Positions 11,575-22,934 of a DNA stretch of 64,000 nucleotides are shown piece by piece; the first letter of the stretch is position 1, and each line of letters opens with the position of its first letter. Source of the DNA: Heterobilharzia americana (taxonomy: Eukaryota; Platyhelminthes; Trematoda; Strigeidida; Schistosomatidae); assembly GCA_944470555.2 (NCBI GenBank), contig OX104132.1, positions 18,237,755 to 18,301,754 on the forward strand, written 5' to 3'. Under the pieces are notes generated by a model. The model was not told the origin of the DNA. It made no database searches and was given only the letters and a program-made list of their open reading frames with translations. Made by a program: the position numbers and the translations under genes.

Positions 11575-11665
11575 TGTCTAGCAGAGGAATTCGTGACAGC
11601 TGTTTCGCCCTGTTTGTGACTCGTCAGCTGAGTGTACCCGCCTTCCAGTAGTCAACAACAGTACA
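11575..11665 (-). repeat. Family B (Sm-alpha-like) repeat fragment with hammerhead core intact
   Basis: The minus strand carries a hammerhead-like segment with CTGACGA at 11627-11621, GAAA at 11606-11603 and a GTC cleavage triplet at 11597-11595. The stem III bases are the self-complementary ACAGCTGT, while the flanks (ttcctctgc) are family B. Stem I pairs at only about three of six positions and stem II is weak, so activity is uncertain. It lies about 190 bases past the Ig gene poly(A) signal. Confidence 0.65.
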
Positions 11666-11947
11666 ATAAATATTGCTGTATTTTACCACCTGTTGTTAGG
11701 AACATGTTACTTTGGCAGTTGAGGCTTTCAGAATGAAATTTACATTTTCTTTACTGATCCCTTCTATGAGAATGATGGAAACTAAGTGAACATCTTCCCA
11801 AACCACTAAACAAGATCGAATACCTATATTATTGTTTGTAATATCCCATCGTTCACTGAACCGAATCTATCTGTCCCTGTTGACAAATGACCTTGTGCAT
11901 GGATGACTTGACATTGTCTGTCATTTTAATTTTATAGTAACGATGTA

Positions 11948-12170
11948 TAGTGGCCAGCAGTGGAATTCAGGTTTCTCATTTCATTCCACAAGTGGTTCAG
12001 CGGCCTAGTGGATAACGTTATGACGTTTGACGTGATCGACATTTGTAAGAATCGAAGTCAGAACAACATCTTCCAGTGGTTGGTGGGTAAATCTGGCTGA
12101 CGAGTTCAAAATGACACGAAACGTGCATCCTGGATTCCACTACCAGTCATTGCACATCATTACTATAAGA
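11948..12170 (+). repeat. Family B (Sm-alpha-like) SINE repeat with eroded hammerhead
   Basis: A plus-strand tRNA-like head (gtggttcagcggcctagtgg at about 11993) leads into a hammerhead segment with CTGACGA at 12097-12103 and GAAA at 12118-12121. ATC at 12127-12129 replaces GTC, and tggattccac follows. Stem I (CTGGAT against ATCTGG) still pairs with two wobbles, but stem II is nearly lost and A16.2 cannot pair with C15.2. A short inverted fragment (ggccagcagtggaattc) precedes the head. Confidence 0.65.
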
Positions 12171-12404
12171 TGGGATAACTGCGAAGAAGTTCAGTATTCA
12201 TTCAAAGCAACTAAACTGCAGCAGAAGGTTGGCAGTCATTTAAAATTTAAAATTCTTTTTGTTTTTGTAAGCGTTTATCTATAGAACAGGACAGTTTTGG
12301 TTCCCAGTAACTTGCCTATAGGACAGTTTATATCTGGTAGAGAAAAGATAGGAAAATTCCACTTGACTCAATGCTTGTGCATCCTCGTTGCAACTTAATC
12401 CACT

Positions 12405-12595
12405 TCAGGATGTAATATTCATATTGGTGACTGGCAGAGGAATCCAGAAGGCTCGTTTCATCCCATTTGAGACTCGTCAGCTGGATGCGCCTGCACCTCA
12501 GTGGGTGATTTTCTCCCCACTGAGACTCGAACCTACTGCCCACCGTTTCAGACACCAAGGCGTTATCGAGTATCCCACCTCTTTTCCAATGGGTA
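12405..12595 (-). repeat. Family B (Sm-alpha-like) SINE repeat with nearly intact hammerhead
   Basis: On the minus strand this has the head and B-box-like region (about 12520-12590), then CTGACGA at 12480-12474 and GAAA at 12459-12456. A perfect six-base stem I (CTGGAT with ATCCAG) and a good stem II remain. The cleavage triplet reads CTT instead of GTC, so 15.2 and 16.2 are a C-C mismatch. Confidence 0.7.
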
Positions 12596-12870
12596 TCAGT
12601 TGCACAAGAGGTGGCTATCGTATTTTAGCGGCATGTTGAAGCGATGGTACTGGATCGAGTCTTGTGGGGACAACATCACTCACTGAGAGGCAGGTATATG
12701 CAGCTGACGAGTCCTGACCATGTTTTGGATTCCTCCACCAATCAACAAAATGAATTCAACATCGTGAATATCCGACAGTATCCAGGTATCTGCATAGGAG
12801 CTTATCTGCCGACAAAGGTCGAGCAAGTCGGTTCTGTGTAGCAACAGGAAATTACAAGTATGATAACAAA
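12595..12870 (+). repeat. Family B (Sm-alpha-like) SINE repeat, hammerhead lost
   Basis: A long copy with head (gaagcgatggtactggatcgagtc, then ggggacaacatcactcactg) and hammerhead 5' half (gcagctgacgagtcc near 12701). Stem II and GAAA are replaced by unrelated bases. The family tail follows: catctgcataggagc, gacaaaggtcgagcaa, ggaaattacaagtat, ending near 12865. Confidence 0.65.
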
Positions 12871-13595
12871 AATCGATTTCACGTTATCAAGTTGAATCGA
12901 ACAAATTAACTGCAACAAAATATGAATTTGTGAAGTGTATAATCTAAGACTAAATACTGTCGGTTAAATGATTTTCATCTAGGGCATAGAAAATATTTGA
13001 ACAACATTATTTGTCATATTTGGTTTTATTTTAAAGAAGCGTTCAGATGGCGAAAAGAGATATCTAAGAAAAACTATTTCAGAAATTTCCACATGATTCA
13101 AAACATCCATATTTATCACTTTTGTGGTCTACTGAAGTGATTTAGTGGAATGGAGTGTGCATAGAAAAAGCCGGAATATTGTTTGGCGTATACATGGAGT
13201 ATGAATGTTTCCTTACTTCTTTCATGCTTCACTAAGCATAGAAAATGTAAGAAGATGCGGCTAGTTTGACCAAGCATAATCAGAAATTAGATGTTGTCAT
13301 GTGATTTTCGTTCATGTAGAATACAAAAATAAGAGGTTGTGTGAATTAGATCTTTGTTCAATAAAACGTCATTGTCCAATATTGTTCTGACCAAACCACA
13401 CTAATAATTTTATAATTGAATCTATAAACTTTTACTTCAATGATCAGTGGAGTGACGAATAACGATTACTATTTCAGACAGCCAACTTCCGTTTTCAGAA
13501 GGATAAAAACTAATTTAAGAATGTGAAACAAACCTGATTGGTAAAATGTCATGTAGGAATACGCCAAGACGAAATCAGCCTTTGTTCTATAGCAC
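12870..13595. other. AT-rich spacer, nothing recognised
   Basis: I see no gene, RNA or clear repeat between the family B cluster and the 3' end of the retrotransposon that starts near 13600 on the minus strand. Confidence 0.5.
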
Positions 13596-13940
13596 TGATT
13601 ATTATTATTATTTATCCCTTGGGTTCCCAATGGAATATAAGACTTCAGTAGCACGTCTCAAATGCGCTCTGTTCTCTGAAATCTTTTGAACTTGGCTCCA
13701 CGACAACCAACATGCTCCCATTTCCTCCTCGCACGATCTTCTCCATGTTACCCTCGCCTCAGACGCCCAACTCGTCGCTTCCCATCTGAGTTCCACTCGA
13801 CAGTCTGGCCTGACGCCTGATGTCCCCAGTCGGCCTTCTCACTGTATGCCCAATCCATCTCCACTTCCTTCCAGTGCATATTTGTTGGGTGATAGGTTCT
13901 TGGTTGGTTCGTTCCCAGAGCTCCTTGTTGCATATTCCTG

Positions 13941-14531
13941 TTATTCTGGCCATCTGATCTTTAGTATCAAGCCAGCGTAGGCAACTGTTGATGAATATCT
14001 GTAGTTTGTTGGAAATCCCTTTAGTGCGTGGTAAGTCTCTGAACCGTATAGGTGCACTGACTTGACTGAATTGGTGTTGAATACCCGCATCTTGTTCGAC
14101 ATTCTGAGTGCAGAAAATCTCCACACTGGTTTCAAGCTACTAAACGCCTGATTTACTGTATTTCCGATAATGAATTTGACGTCCTCGTTTGTGCAGCCAC
14201 CTGCAGTTGAAACAGTGCTGCCCAGATAGGTGAAAGAGGCTTCTTTCTTTAAGTCTCTCCCACTGATGGTGATTGGAGCTTGTTGTTGCTGTTGTTGTTG
14301 GTTGGGTATCTTCATCACTTCTGTCTTCTCTATATTCACTTGAAGTCCCGTCTTCACTGTCTCTTCTGTCAACTTGTTAGTTTTCGCCTTTAGATCTTCA
14401 AGTTTGTGTGACATCAGAGACAAGTCATCACTGGGGAAATCCAGATCTTCTAGGTTCTTTTCCGCAGTCCAGCCAGCGTATCCACCTCTTCTCGCTCTCC
14501 ATTGTTTGTTGCATGATCCAGTCCACCACAA
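13941..14531 (-). pseudogene. Retrotransposon RT motif C/thumb and connection region (R1), fragment
   Basis: A 196-codon open frame from R1. It contains the altered motif C (SDDLSLMSHKLEDL), then LQVNIEKTEVMKIP, a run of seven Gln, ITISGRDLKKEASFTYLGS, and an AFSSLKPVW block with YGSETYHA near its end. These are the conserved blocks that follow the catalytic YADD in RTE-like elements. The Gln run is coded by a CAA/CAG tract at about 14278-14302. The frame breaks before the terminal IRWPD...WIGHT region, which continues at 14124-13759 in another frame. Confidence 0.75.
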
Positions 14532-14925
14532 TCAGGAATATCATGGGTGATAGTAGACAGCCTTGTTTTTCTCCTGTCTTCACTTCAAAGGCATCACTGA
14601 GCATTCCATTGTGAATTACTTGGTATGTGGCGTCTTCATATAGTTGTTGAATGGGATTGATAAATATTTGTGGTATTCCGTAGTGTTGAAGCAGTTTCCG
14701 AATTACTTCTCGGTTGACACTGTCCAAGGCCTTTTCGAAGTCGATGAAGTTGAGGTAGAGTTGAGTTGACTGCCATTTTATGCTCTGTTCTATGATGATG
14801 CGTATTGTGGCGTTGCAATTTGGTCCACACATAGTTTGTACTTCCTGAAGCCAGCCAGCCAGCCAGCCTGTTCCGGTGGTAGTTTTAAATCCAGCACATC
14901 CCTTAGTCTCTCCGGGATGATGCAT
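14428..14925 (-). pseudogene. Retrotransposon RT palm/fingers region (R1), fragment
   Basis: A 165-codon open frame carrying RT motif A (FIDFEKALDSV, catalytic Asp kept) about 68 residues in. Motif B (TGEKQGCLLSPMIFLIVVDWIM) follows about 50 residues later. The N-terminal part is disturbed by a short (CCAG)n tract near 14850-14872 that reads WLAGWL. The downstream catalytic motif lies in an overlapping frame, so a frameshift separates motifs B and C. Confidence 0.75.
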
Positions 14926-16239
14926 GATTTCTTTGCCAGTTCTTGCACAGACTTACGTCACCCTTCTTTGGGAGTCAGAAAAGGTAGCTGTTCTTCCAAT
15001 CAGTTAGCAGGTACCTTCCAGACCTTATGCAATAGTGGTGTGGTGTGAGCATGTCGCTGTTGTCTCTGCATCTGTTCTAATTGCTTCTGGCGGGATTCCA
15101 TCTGGTCCTGATGCCTTCCTGCACTTCAGTAGCTTTATGGCGCTCAGGACTTTGACTTTGCTAGGGGGATTTGTGTTCACTTGTGGTCCTGTGGCTGCAG
15201 GTGGTGGTCGATTCAAGAGCTTTTTGAAGTGGTCAGCCCATTGTTTCCTTTGTTTCTCTTCTTTCGTAATTAAATTTCCTTCATCATCTTTTATTGGTTT
15301 CATCTCCGTTGATCTCTCCCCTCCCAGACAGTAACCTGGTTATTTGATACAATGTTGTCAGGTCTCCAGCTCTCACACATGCAGCTTGTTCTGCTTCACT
15401 TGCCAGTGTTTCATAGAAGTGTCTTTTGTCTTCACTTCTTTGCCCAGTGTTTTATACATTGTACTCAGTTCCTCTTGTCATTGAGCATCCTTGCACTGGT
15501 TGATCTTCTGCTTCACCATCCTCCTCCCCTCTGTCAGCTTCCATGTATCCATTGAGATCTATTCCTTATCTTGTTTCTTCTTCCTTCCTAATACGGTTAT
15601 GCAAGTTTCTTTCCACACAGCTTTCAAAGACTTCCAATTTTCTTCCAAAAAGGTTTCTTCAGGGATGTTCCTCGAAATCTTCCGTTTTGTCTTGATGACT
15701 GACGTGAAGATTTACTTTGTAGTTCCGTCATTCAGTTTCTGAGTGTTTAAGTTGAACTGTGAAGGCTTTCAACTTGATTTGGAAAGTTCCTTGCACTAGA
15801 CAGTGGGTGGTATGAACCTACACCGGCCCCCCTTCGTGACCTTGTGTCCAGGAGGCTGCGTCTTCGCTTTCTTCACATCGAGATGAAGTCGATCTGATTT
15901 TCGGTGTAGTGTATCCATCTGATGAAATCAATTCCATGTTGCTTTGTGGATATCCTTATGCTTGAACGCACTGCCTCCAATAACCAAATCGTTGAATGCA
16001 CAGAATTCTGCAAACAATTCTCCATTCTCGCTCATTTCATCGAGCGCTTCCCAGCCCATGGTTAGTTCTCTTCCTGTGTTTGCCGCTCCCAGTTTGGAAC
16101 TCATGTCACTCCGCTCATTAGAATTTTAATATCACCAACTGAGGTCTTGTCAAGTGCTGATTGCAGTTGTCTGTTGAATTCCTCCTTTTTCTCTTCATCT
16201 GCATTATTTGTTGGTGCGTAGCATTGTATGATTGTGACT

Positions 16240-16536
16240 TTACTTCTTTTTGAGTTGAACCTTGCTGTCATGATCCTGGAGGAGTTTGGCTTCTTCTAGG
16301 TAATCGGAGTACATTATTGATTCTCCACTTGACAGTTTGGAGAGTCCACCTCCATTCCATCTGCTTTCCCAAATTCCAGGCACTTTAATGTGATACCTCT
16401 TCATCTCGTTTGCAATCTGGGCTGCCTTGCTAGGTTCAAACATGGTGCGGACATTCCATGTCCCCACGTTTACTTTCGCTTTCATCGAGGGAGAGAAGAC
16501 ATATCGGGCAGTTGGCTTCGTGGAGGCTTCCACCAA
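16240..16536 (-). pseudogene. Retrotransposon AP-endonuclease N-terminus (R1), fragment
   Basis: A 98-codon open frame with the start of an apurinic-type endonuclease domain: NVGTWNVRTMFEPSKAA, IANEMKRYHI, then GIWESRW with the expected Glu-x-Arg-Trp motif and LSSGESIMYS. The domain is cut after about 60 residues of similarity, and the catalytic centre further on is not in frame. Confidence 0.75.
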
Positions 16537-17125
16537 CCGGTGTCATTCTGTCTTCTCGATTCCAGCGAGGAATAATTTTGTTTTTACTTTTATATTTTGT
16601 TTGTGCTTTGGAGTTTCCTTAGCGGTTAGATTTGTTTTCTGGGGTAGGGTTGCTAGCCCTATGCCCAACCTTCCCTGTTTACCCAGGCTTAGGACCGGCT
16701 AGTAATTAGTGAACTAGTTAACCAGGCGTGGAATGTTTTCATACACCTAGTCAACCCCAAAGTATGGTAAAATAGATTACATTGTAATAATCAGAGGTGG
16801 ATCTCAGAGATTATCCTGCTGCCGCATTGTCCGTCATCCATCTAAATCAACATAGGACCAGGCATTAACGCACAAAGGTCCAAGTTGCAACAGCTGACAT
16901 CAGTACATCAAGCATAAGGGCAGTGATGTTGAAGATGAAGAAAATCCAATCAGAGGAAATATAATGTACTAAAAGAGAGAAAGGGGGAATGAGAAAATGT
17001 TTAGATTCGGTATGGGATTAAGATGTGTATACAACTGTGCTACTGACATTGGTTCTGAGCTATATCACCCAGAGTCTCCATACACTGGTTCCTCTTGTCC
17101 GTGGTCCCCAACCACCCAGTCTGCA

Positions 17126-17422
17126 TCAGCCTACATGGCTTAAACCAACAGTCAAAGACTTCATACATTGATGCCATGTTTTAGTCTGGTCGCCTTGAGC
17201 CTTTTTCCGGCCTGAATCTACTTCGGCCAACATTGTGTGATGGGGCAGACGGTGGTCAGTCATCTGTAACGCGTATCCTAACCATCTCAGTTGGTGAGGT
17301 TTCATAACCTCGTCAACTGACTTATCTCTTCTTCCTAAAACTCTACACCTGACATCTGCATTACTCATGTGGTGACACCACAGAATACGGCCTATACTAC
17401 AAAGGCAACGGTGGTCAAACAT
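17126..17422 (-). pseudogene. SR2-like retrotransposon C-terminal region, fragment
   Basis: A 98-codon frame with FDHRCLCSIGRILWCHHMSN, then HQLRWLGYALQM and a Lys/Arg-rich end. This is the post-RT region of SR2-like RTE elements. A relative of its downstream part is found at about 47500-47735. Confidence 0.7.
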
Positions 17423-17716
17423 CTGGAGCCAGCCTTCTTATGTTTTCCGCCTTCAATCGTTGTGTTTCACAGCCATACAGTAAAATGGAGTGGACTGCTG
17501 TGCAGTGCACGCGACCCCGAATAGACAGTGGGATAACAGGGCAGAGCCACACTTGACGTAAGCTGGCAAAAGCCATTCTGGCCTTTTGTATCCGTGTAGA
17601 GATTTCATCGGCCACTGAGCCACCAGGACAGGGCTGATCCTAATTCGCAGATAAGTGAAGTGGTAAACACACTCAACCACTTCAGTCTCTATTGTTAGCC
17701 GTGGCACCTTTGAAGA

Positions 17717-17926
17717 TCAATCCTCGAGCAATAAGTTGCATTTACGTGGTGAGAAAAGCATCCCAAACATTCTTGAATTCCCACTCAAAGTGTTCAGAAG
17801 ACTCCGCATTCTGTCAGCCTTTTCACCTAATAGGACTATGTCATTGGCATATTCTAGGTCTAACGAAAATTCTCCACCGACTAGGTCGACGTCTGTCAAG
17901 TCAGGTGACGAAAGGGAGACCTCCAC
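17717..17926 (-). pseudogene. SR2-like RT motif C region with YADD changed to YAND
   Basis: A 69-codon frame with FSLDLEYANDIVLLGEKADRM and a SPRKCNLLLED end. The first catalytic Asp of the YADD box is Asn, which would abolish polymerase activity. The upstream motif B is interrupted by a stop near 17975. Confidence 0.75.
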
Positions 17927-19829
17927 AAGAACGTCTATGATAAAATTGAATGAGAATGGAGAAAGTGGGCATCCTTAACGGACACTACTTGAAGAACACA
18001 GCTCCCGGGAAATCTCATCATAGGCCGTGACACGCCCTCAAGTGTTCGAGTAGAGAGCCTTCAGTAAGATGATGTGTTTACTTGGCACGCCTTTCAGTGA
18101 GAGACATTGCCATAAGACTTCTCGATCAATGGAGTCGAATGCCGCCTTCAGGTGGAGAAATACAGCTATTATCGGCAAGCGTGTCTGTGTTCCAGCACCT
18201 GGCATAGTGTGAATATTTGATCAATACACCTGTGGCCTGGTCTAAAGTCTGCCTGGTTTTCTTAGGCTTGCTGTTACCGAGCTCCACTCAGACGTCTGAG
18301 TTACAGAACCTAGAATTTTAGACACCATGTTAGTCAGGCTGATTCCTCTGTGGTTGTCACCTGAGGACTTCTCGCCTTTCTTGAAGACTGGGATAATCAG
18401 TGATTAAGACCAGTCAGAGGGAATCGTATTTTTCTCCCGTATGCTAGTTAGTACTTCCGTTAACCTGACTAACAGCACCTTACCACCATCGTTGTATACC
18501 TCAGGAGTTAGTTCGTCTGGCCGACTAACTCTTGTGAACCTTTTCGCTTCAGTTTCCTTCATAAGCCTAAATAACTGTCTACTGTTACCATTTGTTGCTA
18601 CTCTTTCCATCTCTTTAGCCTTCGATGCCCGTCACTGTTCGCGGTCGTTGCACTGACTTTTTCCCAATCTACTTCATTGTACTCACAGCCTGCAAGTAGG
18701 GATGCTTTCATGTGTGTCTATTAGTTCGAAAGAAGCTACTGATATCCACCGGATCTTTCTATCGACTCTTCCGGAGTCAGCTATGGTCTTCAGTGATGTT
18801 TTTACAGCAGACTGGAGATGGCAACAAGCTTTTTCTGGATGAGTGACAGCTTTCTGTTCCAATAACTACTTAGCCAACTTCTCACTGAACACAGTTTTGG
18901 TGTTTTCGTTGTCCAGCAGCCCTCGTAGTGGTTTTGTTGCTAAATTCTTCTTACATCGATTGAGACAGAGGCATATACGCGCTCGGACCAGTGCTTGTTC
19001 GCTACCTAAACATCTACTTCAGAAGGAGTGGCAGTCTTCCTCTGATTGCCTCCAGCTACGGCTAATAGCAATGTGGTCTATCTGAGTCCATCGCTGAGTT
19101 GAGGTTGATAGACACCACGTCCGACATTGTCTTTCTTTATGTCTGAAATTTGCGCTAACTAAAAATAAAAGGTCATCTGGGCACACTTGTAGTAGGCGAT
19201 CACCGTTATCTGTTCGCCCGGCCGGGACTTCAAAAGTGCCACCTAAGCGCTTTTCTGCCTCACTCAGTCTACCCACCTGTGCTTTGAAATCATCTGCAAC
19301 CTGTACCATGTCTGAGCACTAGAACTTCAAGAAGAGGCTAGACAGCTTGCGTTATAACTCGTCCTTCACTTCATTCGAGCTGTAGTCAGTGGGTGTGCAA
19401 GCAGAGATTACAAAGAGACAACAGCTAGTCTTCCTATTCCTTTTATTTCTCACTGTGACGTTCAGCTTCATAGTGCAGAGGCGACTATCAACTGGAATCC
19501 AGTCTTAAAACGAGCTTTCTGACCTAGTCCTTGATGCTATGTCTACACCTGCAAGACCACGAGAGCCAGCTATCGAATCTTTAGAAACTCGGAGGGTGAA
19601 TTTCGCGGACTCACCAGATTGGGCGAGAGAGGTCAGATGAATAGCCGCACTTGGGTCCTGTATGCGTGTCTCAGAAAAGCAGCACACATCCATGGCCCGA
19701 ATTGCTAGAGTCTTTGCCAATGAAGCCTGTTGATCAACTTGACAGAGGGTGCGGACATTAAAGGCTACAATATGTAAATTGGAGCGTGATTTAAGGAGTC
19801 CAAGCGTGCAGATATGTTCTGATACTATT

Positions 19830-22137
19830 TCGAACAGAATTTATTGCTCATAATCATATCAAGACAGGTACATAACTCTCTAGTCTAGTCTTTGTAGTTC
19901 TGTTTTTTTTCCATTCTTTATTTGACTGGTAATAAAAATGTTTCTACAATTGCAATCAGTGTTGTGTCATTGCTATCACATGCATCAGATGGCAATTCGA
20001 CCGACAAAACTTCGGTTATAAGTCTTTCTTTTCAACCACATGAGTTATTTGTCTAAAACTGTCTCCCCACCCTATGATTTTGGCTGAGCTATCTAATAGA
20101 CCTTTTATCTTGTTAGCACCTACCATTATATGCTCAGCCAGGTTTCTTTGTTCACTTAACCTAAGTGACCGCGATTGACCTACACCTAGGTTAGTAGATG
20201 AAATTGTCATATTTAATAAGCTGGATAGGATCTTTGGGCCTACATTTGTTTCTGACTGGGATTGTTGGTTTAGGTGACATTCTAGTATCGGCTTTATTTA
20301 GAATCCTACGCAGTAATTGCAATGTTCCAACTTTATATGGTACAATTATGGAGTTTTTCAAGACTTTTCCGATGATAGTGGTATATATATATATAACAAT
20401 GTTTAATTTCATTCATTCCGCAATTAAAAGACTGAAAAATACATTATTTGGTACATAATTCAAATTTGCTTGTGTTAGTTTATCAGACTAACAGTGCTGC
20501 AATACTTGGATCTGTGATGTTATAGTTTGTACTTTCTCTTTCTTCAAGTTTGTATCCGTCACAAACTGACATCATTTGGAGGAACAGTGGAAAACTGGAA
20601 GTATTCTATACCAGTTCATTAATGCACAGATCAGAGAATAAGACCTTATTGCATAACAAAACGTAAAGTTTGTTAATTACTTTGGTTCGTCAGTTTAATA
20701 GTTTGTATACATACTGATATAAATCGTTGAAATACGCAATTTCAACTAAATAAGCTTTATCAACTGGTCCAGAAATGATATGGAATAGACAGTTCTGTTT
20801 TATTACTTTGTCCATAAAGCAAATCAAGGGAAACTAAACTGAACTTTCATTGTTGAATTAAAACAAACCAGTTAAAGCAGTGAACAAGAAGGTTAGGCGA
20901 ATGGCCGAAGAGAGAGAAACCAAGGTACAGTGGAGCACGGAAGTACATCAGTTCAAATTGCTGCCCTTTATAGCAGGTTGGAATGAAAAAGATGATGACA
21001 TAAAAGTATGCAAAATGATATAAACCGGGAGAAAATAACTAAATCAGGTTATTGAAATCATACAAGACTTCAAAGAGGACATATGTACTACTGCAAACGA
21101 TTTTCAACTATATCACCAAGAATTTGCTACCACTGATTCCTATTACTTTGAAAAAGCTAATTTCGCAGTCTTCACCTGACTGTGTATCTCAGATAAATAT
21201 ACCTAAACTTCATGAATTGGCTTTCAAATAGGTTGAAATAGGAAATGATTCAAAAAGGGCTCATGAAAGCTTCAAATTTTGCAGTTAATTTAGAGAATTG
21301 AGATTACCACGGTAAAGCAAGATTGACAGTAGTGTTTTTTTAAAACTACTGTTGAGTTTGTCTTTTAGTTGCAGCTGCTTCAATGAAGTTCAAAACGTTG
21401 TTGATTATTCATTCACTTTGAAAAATTTCAATATATGAATATTATGTCTAGTACTCAGTACATATCGATAGATTGGGCTACTTAAACCCTATAGAGCTTA
21501 TTAACTCAAATTCTTGACCACATCGAGACAAACCCATTTTATCGTAAGAAAATACAAAAGGAAGGAAATAGTTTCCATTCGATGAAATCATTTCCTTAGC
21601 TACACGTTCGTGAATACATAGTAGGAAGGATAGAACATTTCAGAGTATTTTCCAGCCAAAAGTTAATAGAAATTGCATAACAAAGGTACGTAAAGAGGGA
21701 ACTATCAGAAGTAATAATAAAATAGAAATAGTCACATCATACGGGAATTAGCTAGGGTGATCGATACTCTGGGAGGACCATCGGAAGAAAGGAGTTGCAC
21801 ATACTGTGTTTGATCGAATAATGATGGTTTGAACTTAAGAACTGCCAATACTTCAGTGATGTCCAGATTTTCTAACCTCACTTCTTTTGATTGGCTTGAT
21901 TGTAATTTATACTGAATATAACGTAAGGAGGATGATTTCGTCGAAAAACATTTTTCTACGCTGCAATCGTTCTTGGGATATGTTGAAAAATGTTAACAAC
22001 AAACTTTCTCTGTGTATGTACCGAAGGATATACACTGTGTGAACATAGGGAGATGTTCTACTTTGCAGGGAAATCGTTCAAAGTGGACAATAAGCAGATG
22101 AAACCAATAGTTTTGAGCTTTACTGAAGTAGTCGCAA

Positions 22138-22140
<3 letters not shown>
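19830..22140. other. AT-rich stretch, no gene recognised
   Basis: I see only short random open frames. A weak remnant of the family C tail (actgacatcatttggagg) may lie at about 20560-20640. Confidence 0.45.

Positions 22141-22184
<44 letters not shown>
22141..22184. repeat. (TA)22 microsatellite
   Basis: An uninterrupted TA dinucleotide run of 44 bases, preceded by atg and followed by atctgttaacc. Confidence 0.95.
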
Positions 22185-22186
<2 letters not shown>

Positions 22187-22930
22187 CTGTTAACCGGTCA
22201 CTATGTAAATGTTTTTAAAAAATTTTAGAATAAAATTGTGTACAATCTCCCTTCATCTTCTGCTACTATCTCCAGAATAGAAAAAAATAATGAACTTTCC
22301 ACTAACTTCAATAAAATCACCAATTCCCATAAATCTCGAAAGGCCTACATCTTCGTTGTCTTCTATCTTATCAAATTATGAAATCTCATCGTATACTTCC
22401 TTTTCTTTCATCGTCACCATGATATTCTTTAGGTAATACTGCAGGTGAAGAGATCCCATGAAAAATATGAATGCAAATCTTATATTAATTTCCTTCTTGT
22501 TTAATTTTGTAATTTTCTCTCATCTCCCTCTGAACATTACTGAAAGACCGATTTAGTATATGGTTCAAACAATCAAACAAAATATCTGGAAAAATTACCA
22601 TTCAGTGTCAAAAAGTTACTCATCAAAATATAGATAGAGATCTTCAGCTCTATAAATAAAAATCTCTTTTAAAGTCACAAATTACTGTTTCCAGTTGTAA
22701 TGAACATACTGTCATCACTGGGGATTCATTTCAATGATGAACTTGAGACAGGTAGTGATTTACATCCCAATTTTTTCTGTAGGCTTCTACTGAGATTTTT
22801 CACGAAGCGTTGCCAAGACTACTGTAACCTGCAGATAGCAACACGAGGAGGTATGTTCTATCCTTAAGTTATAAGAAGTGTACTTCAGGAATAACATTCG
22901 TACCAATAATTTTTTCAAAAACAGTAAATT
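22185..22930. other. AT-rich stretch, no gene recognised
   Basis: No convincing coding sequence, RNA gene or repeat family identified. Confidence 0.4.
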
Positions 22931-22934
22931 CAAT

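Larger units (their letters stand above)
13600..16730 (-). mobile_element. RTE-type non-LTR retrotransposon, near full length, degenerate (R1)
   Basis: On the minus strand it reads from about 16730 to 13600. The order is a 5' leader, an AP-type endonuclease start (VGTWNVRTM, SRW, SSGE; 16536-16240), a poorly preserved endonuclease middle (16240-15300), a linker with KASGPDGIP (15303-15025), reverse transcriptase (14925-14428) and a C-terminal region with WRWIGHTVRRP (about 13850). The RT keeps motif A (FIDFEKALDSV) and motif B (KQGCLLSP). The motif C area reads FPSDDL instead of F/Y-A-DD. Several frameshifts break the ORF, so it cannot make a whole polyprotein. The 3' end carries a short (AAT)n tail near 13600, typical of non-LTR elements. 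Length near 3.1 kb fits RTE elements. RTE clade membership is by eye. Confidence 0.8.
16780..19830 (-). mobile_element. SR2-like RTE retrotransposon, degenerate (R2)
   Basis: A different RTE-type family lies directly beyond the 5' end of R1, in the same orientation. In minus order it has endonuclease pieces (DVCCFSETRIQD, 19720-19505; QIDHIAISRSWR near 19080), a linker (RPDELTPEVYNDGG, 18610-18404), RT, a C-terminal RWLGYALQM block (17422-17126) and a noncoding 3' region to about 16780. RT motif A reads FLHLKAAFDSI (His replaces the catalytic Asp), motif B reads SVR-stop-GCPLSP, and motif C reads YANDI. The copy is therefore inactive. It resembles schistosome SR2; that assignment is from memory of the family. 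Confidence 0.75.

Noticed and set aside
12388..12841. Three overlapping plus open frames of 61-83 codons.
   Set aside because: All fall inside inverted family B repeats and show no protein motif.
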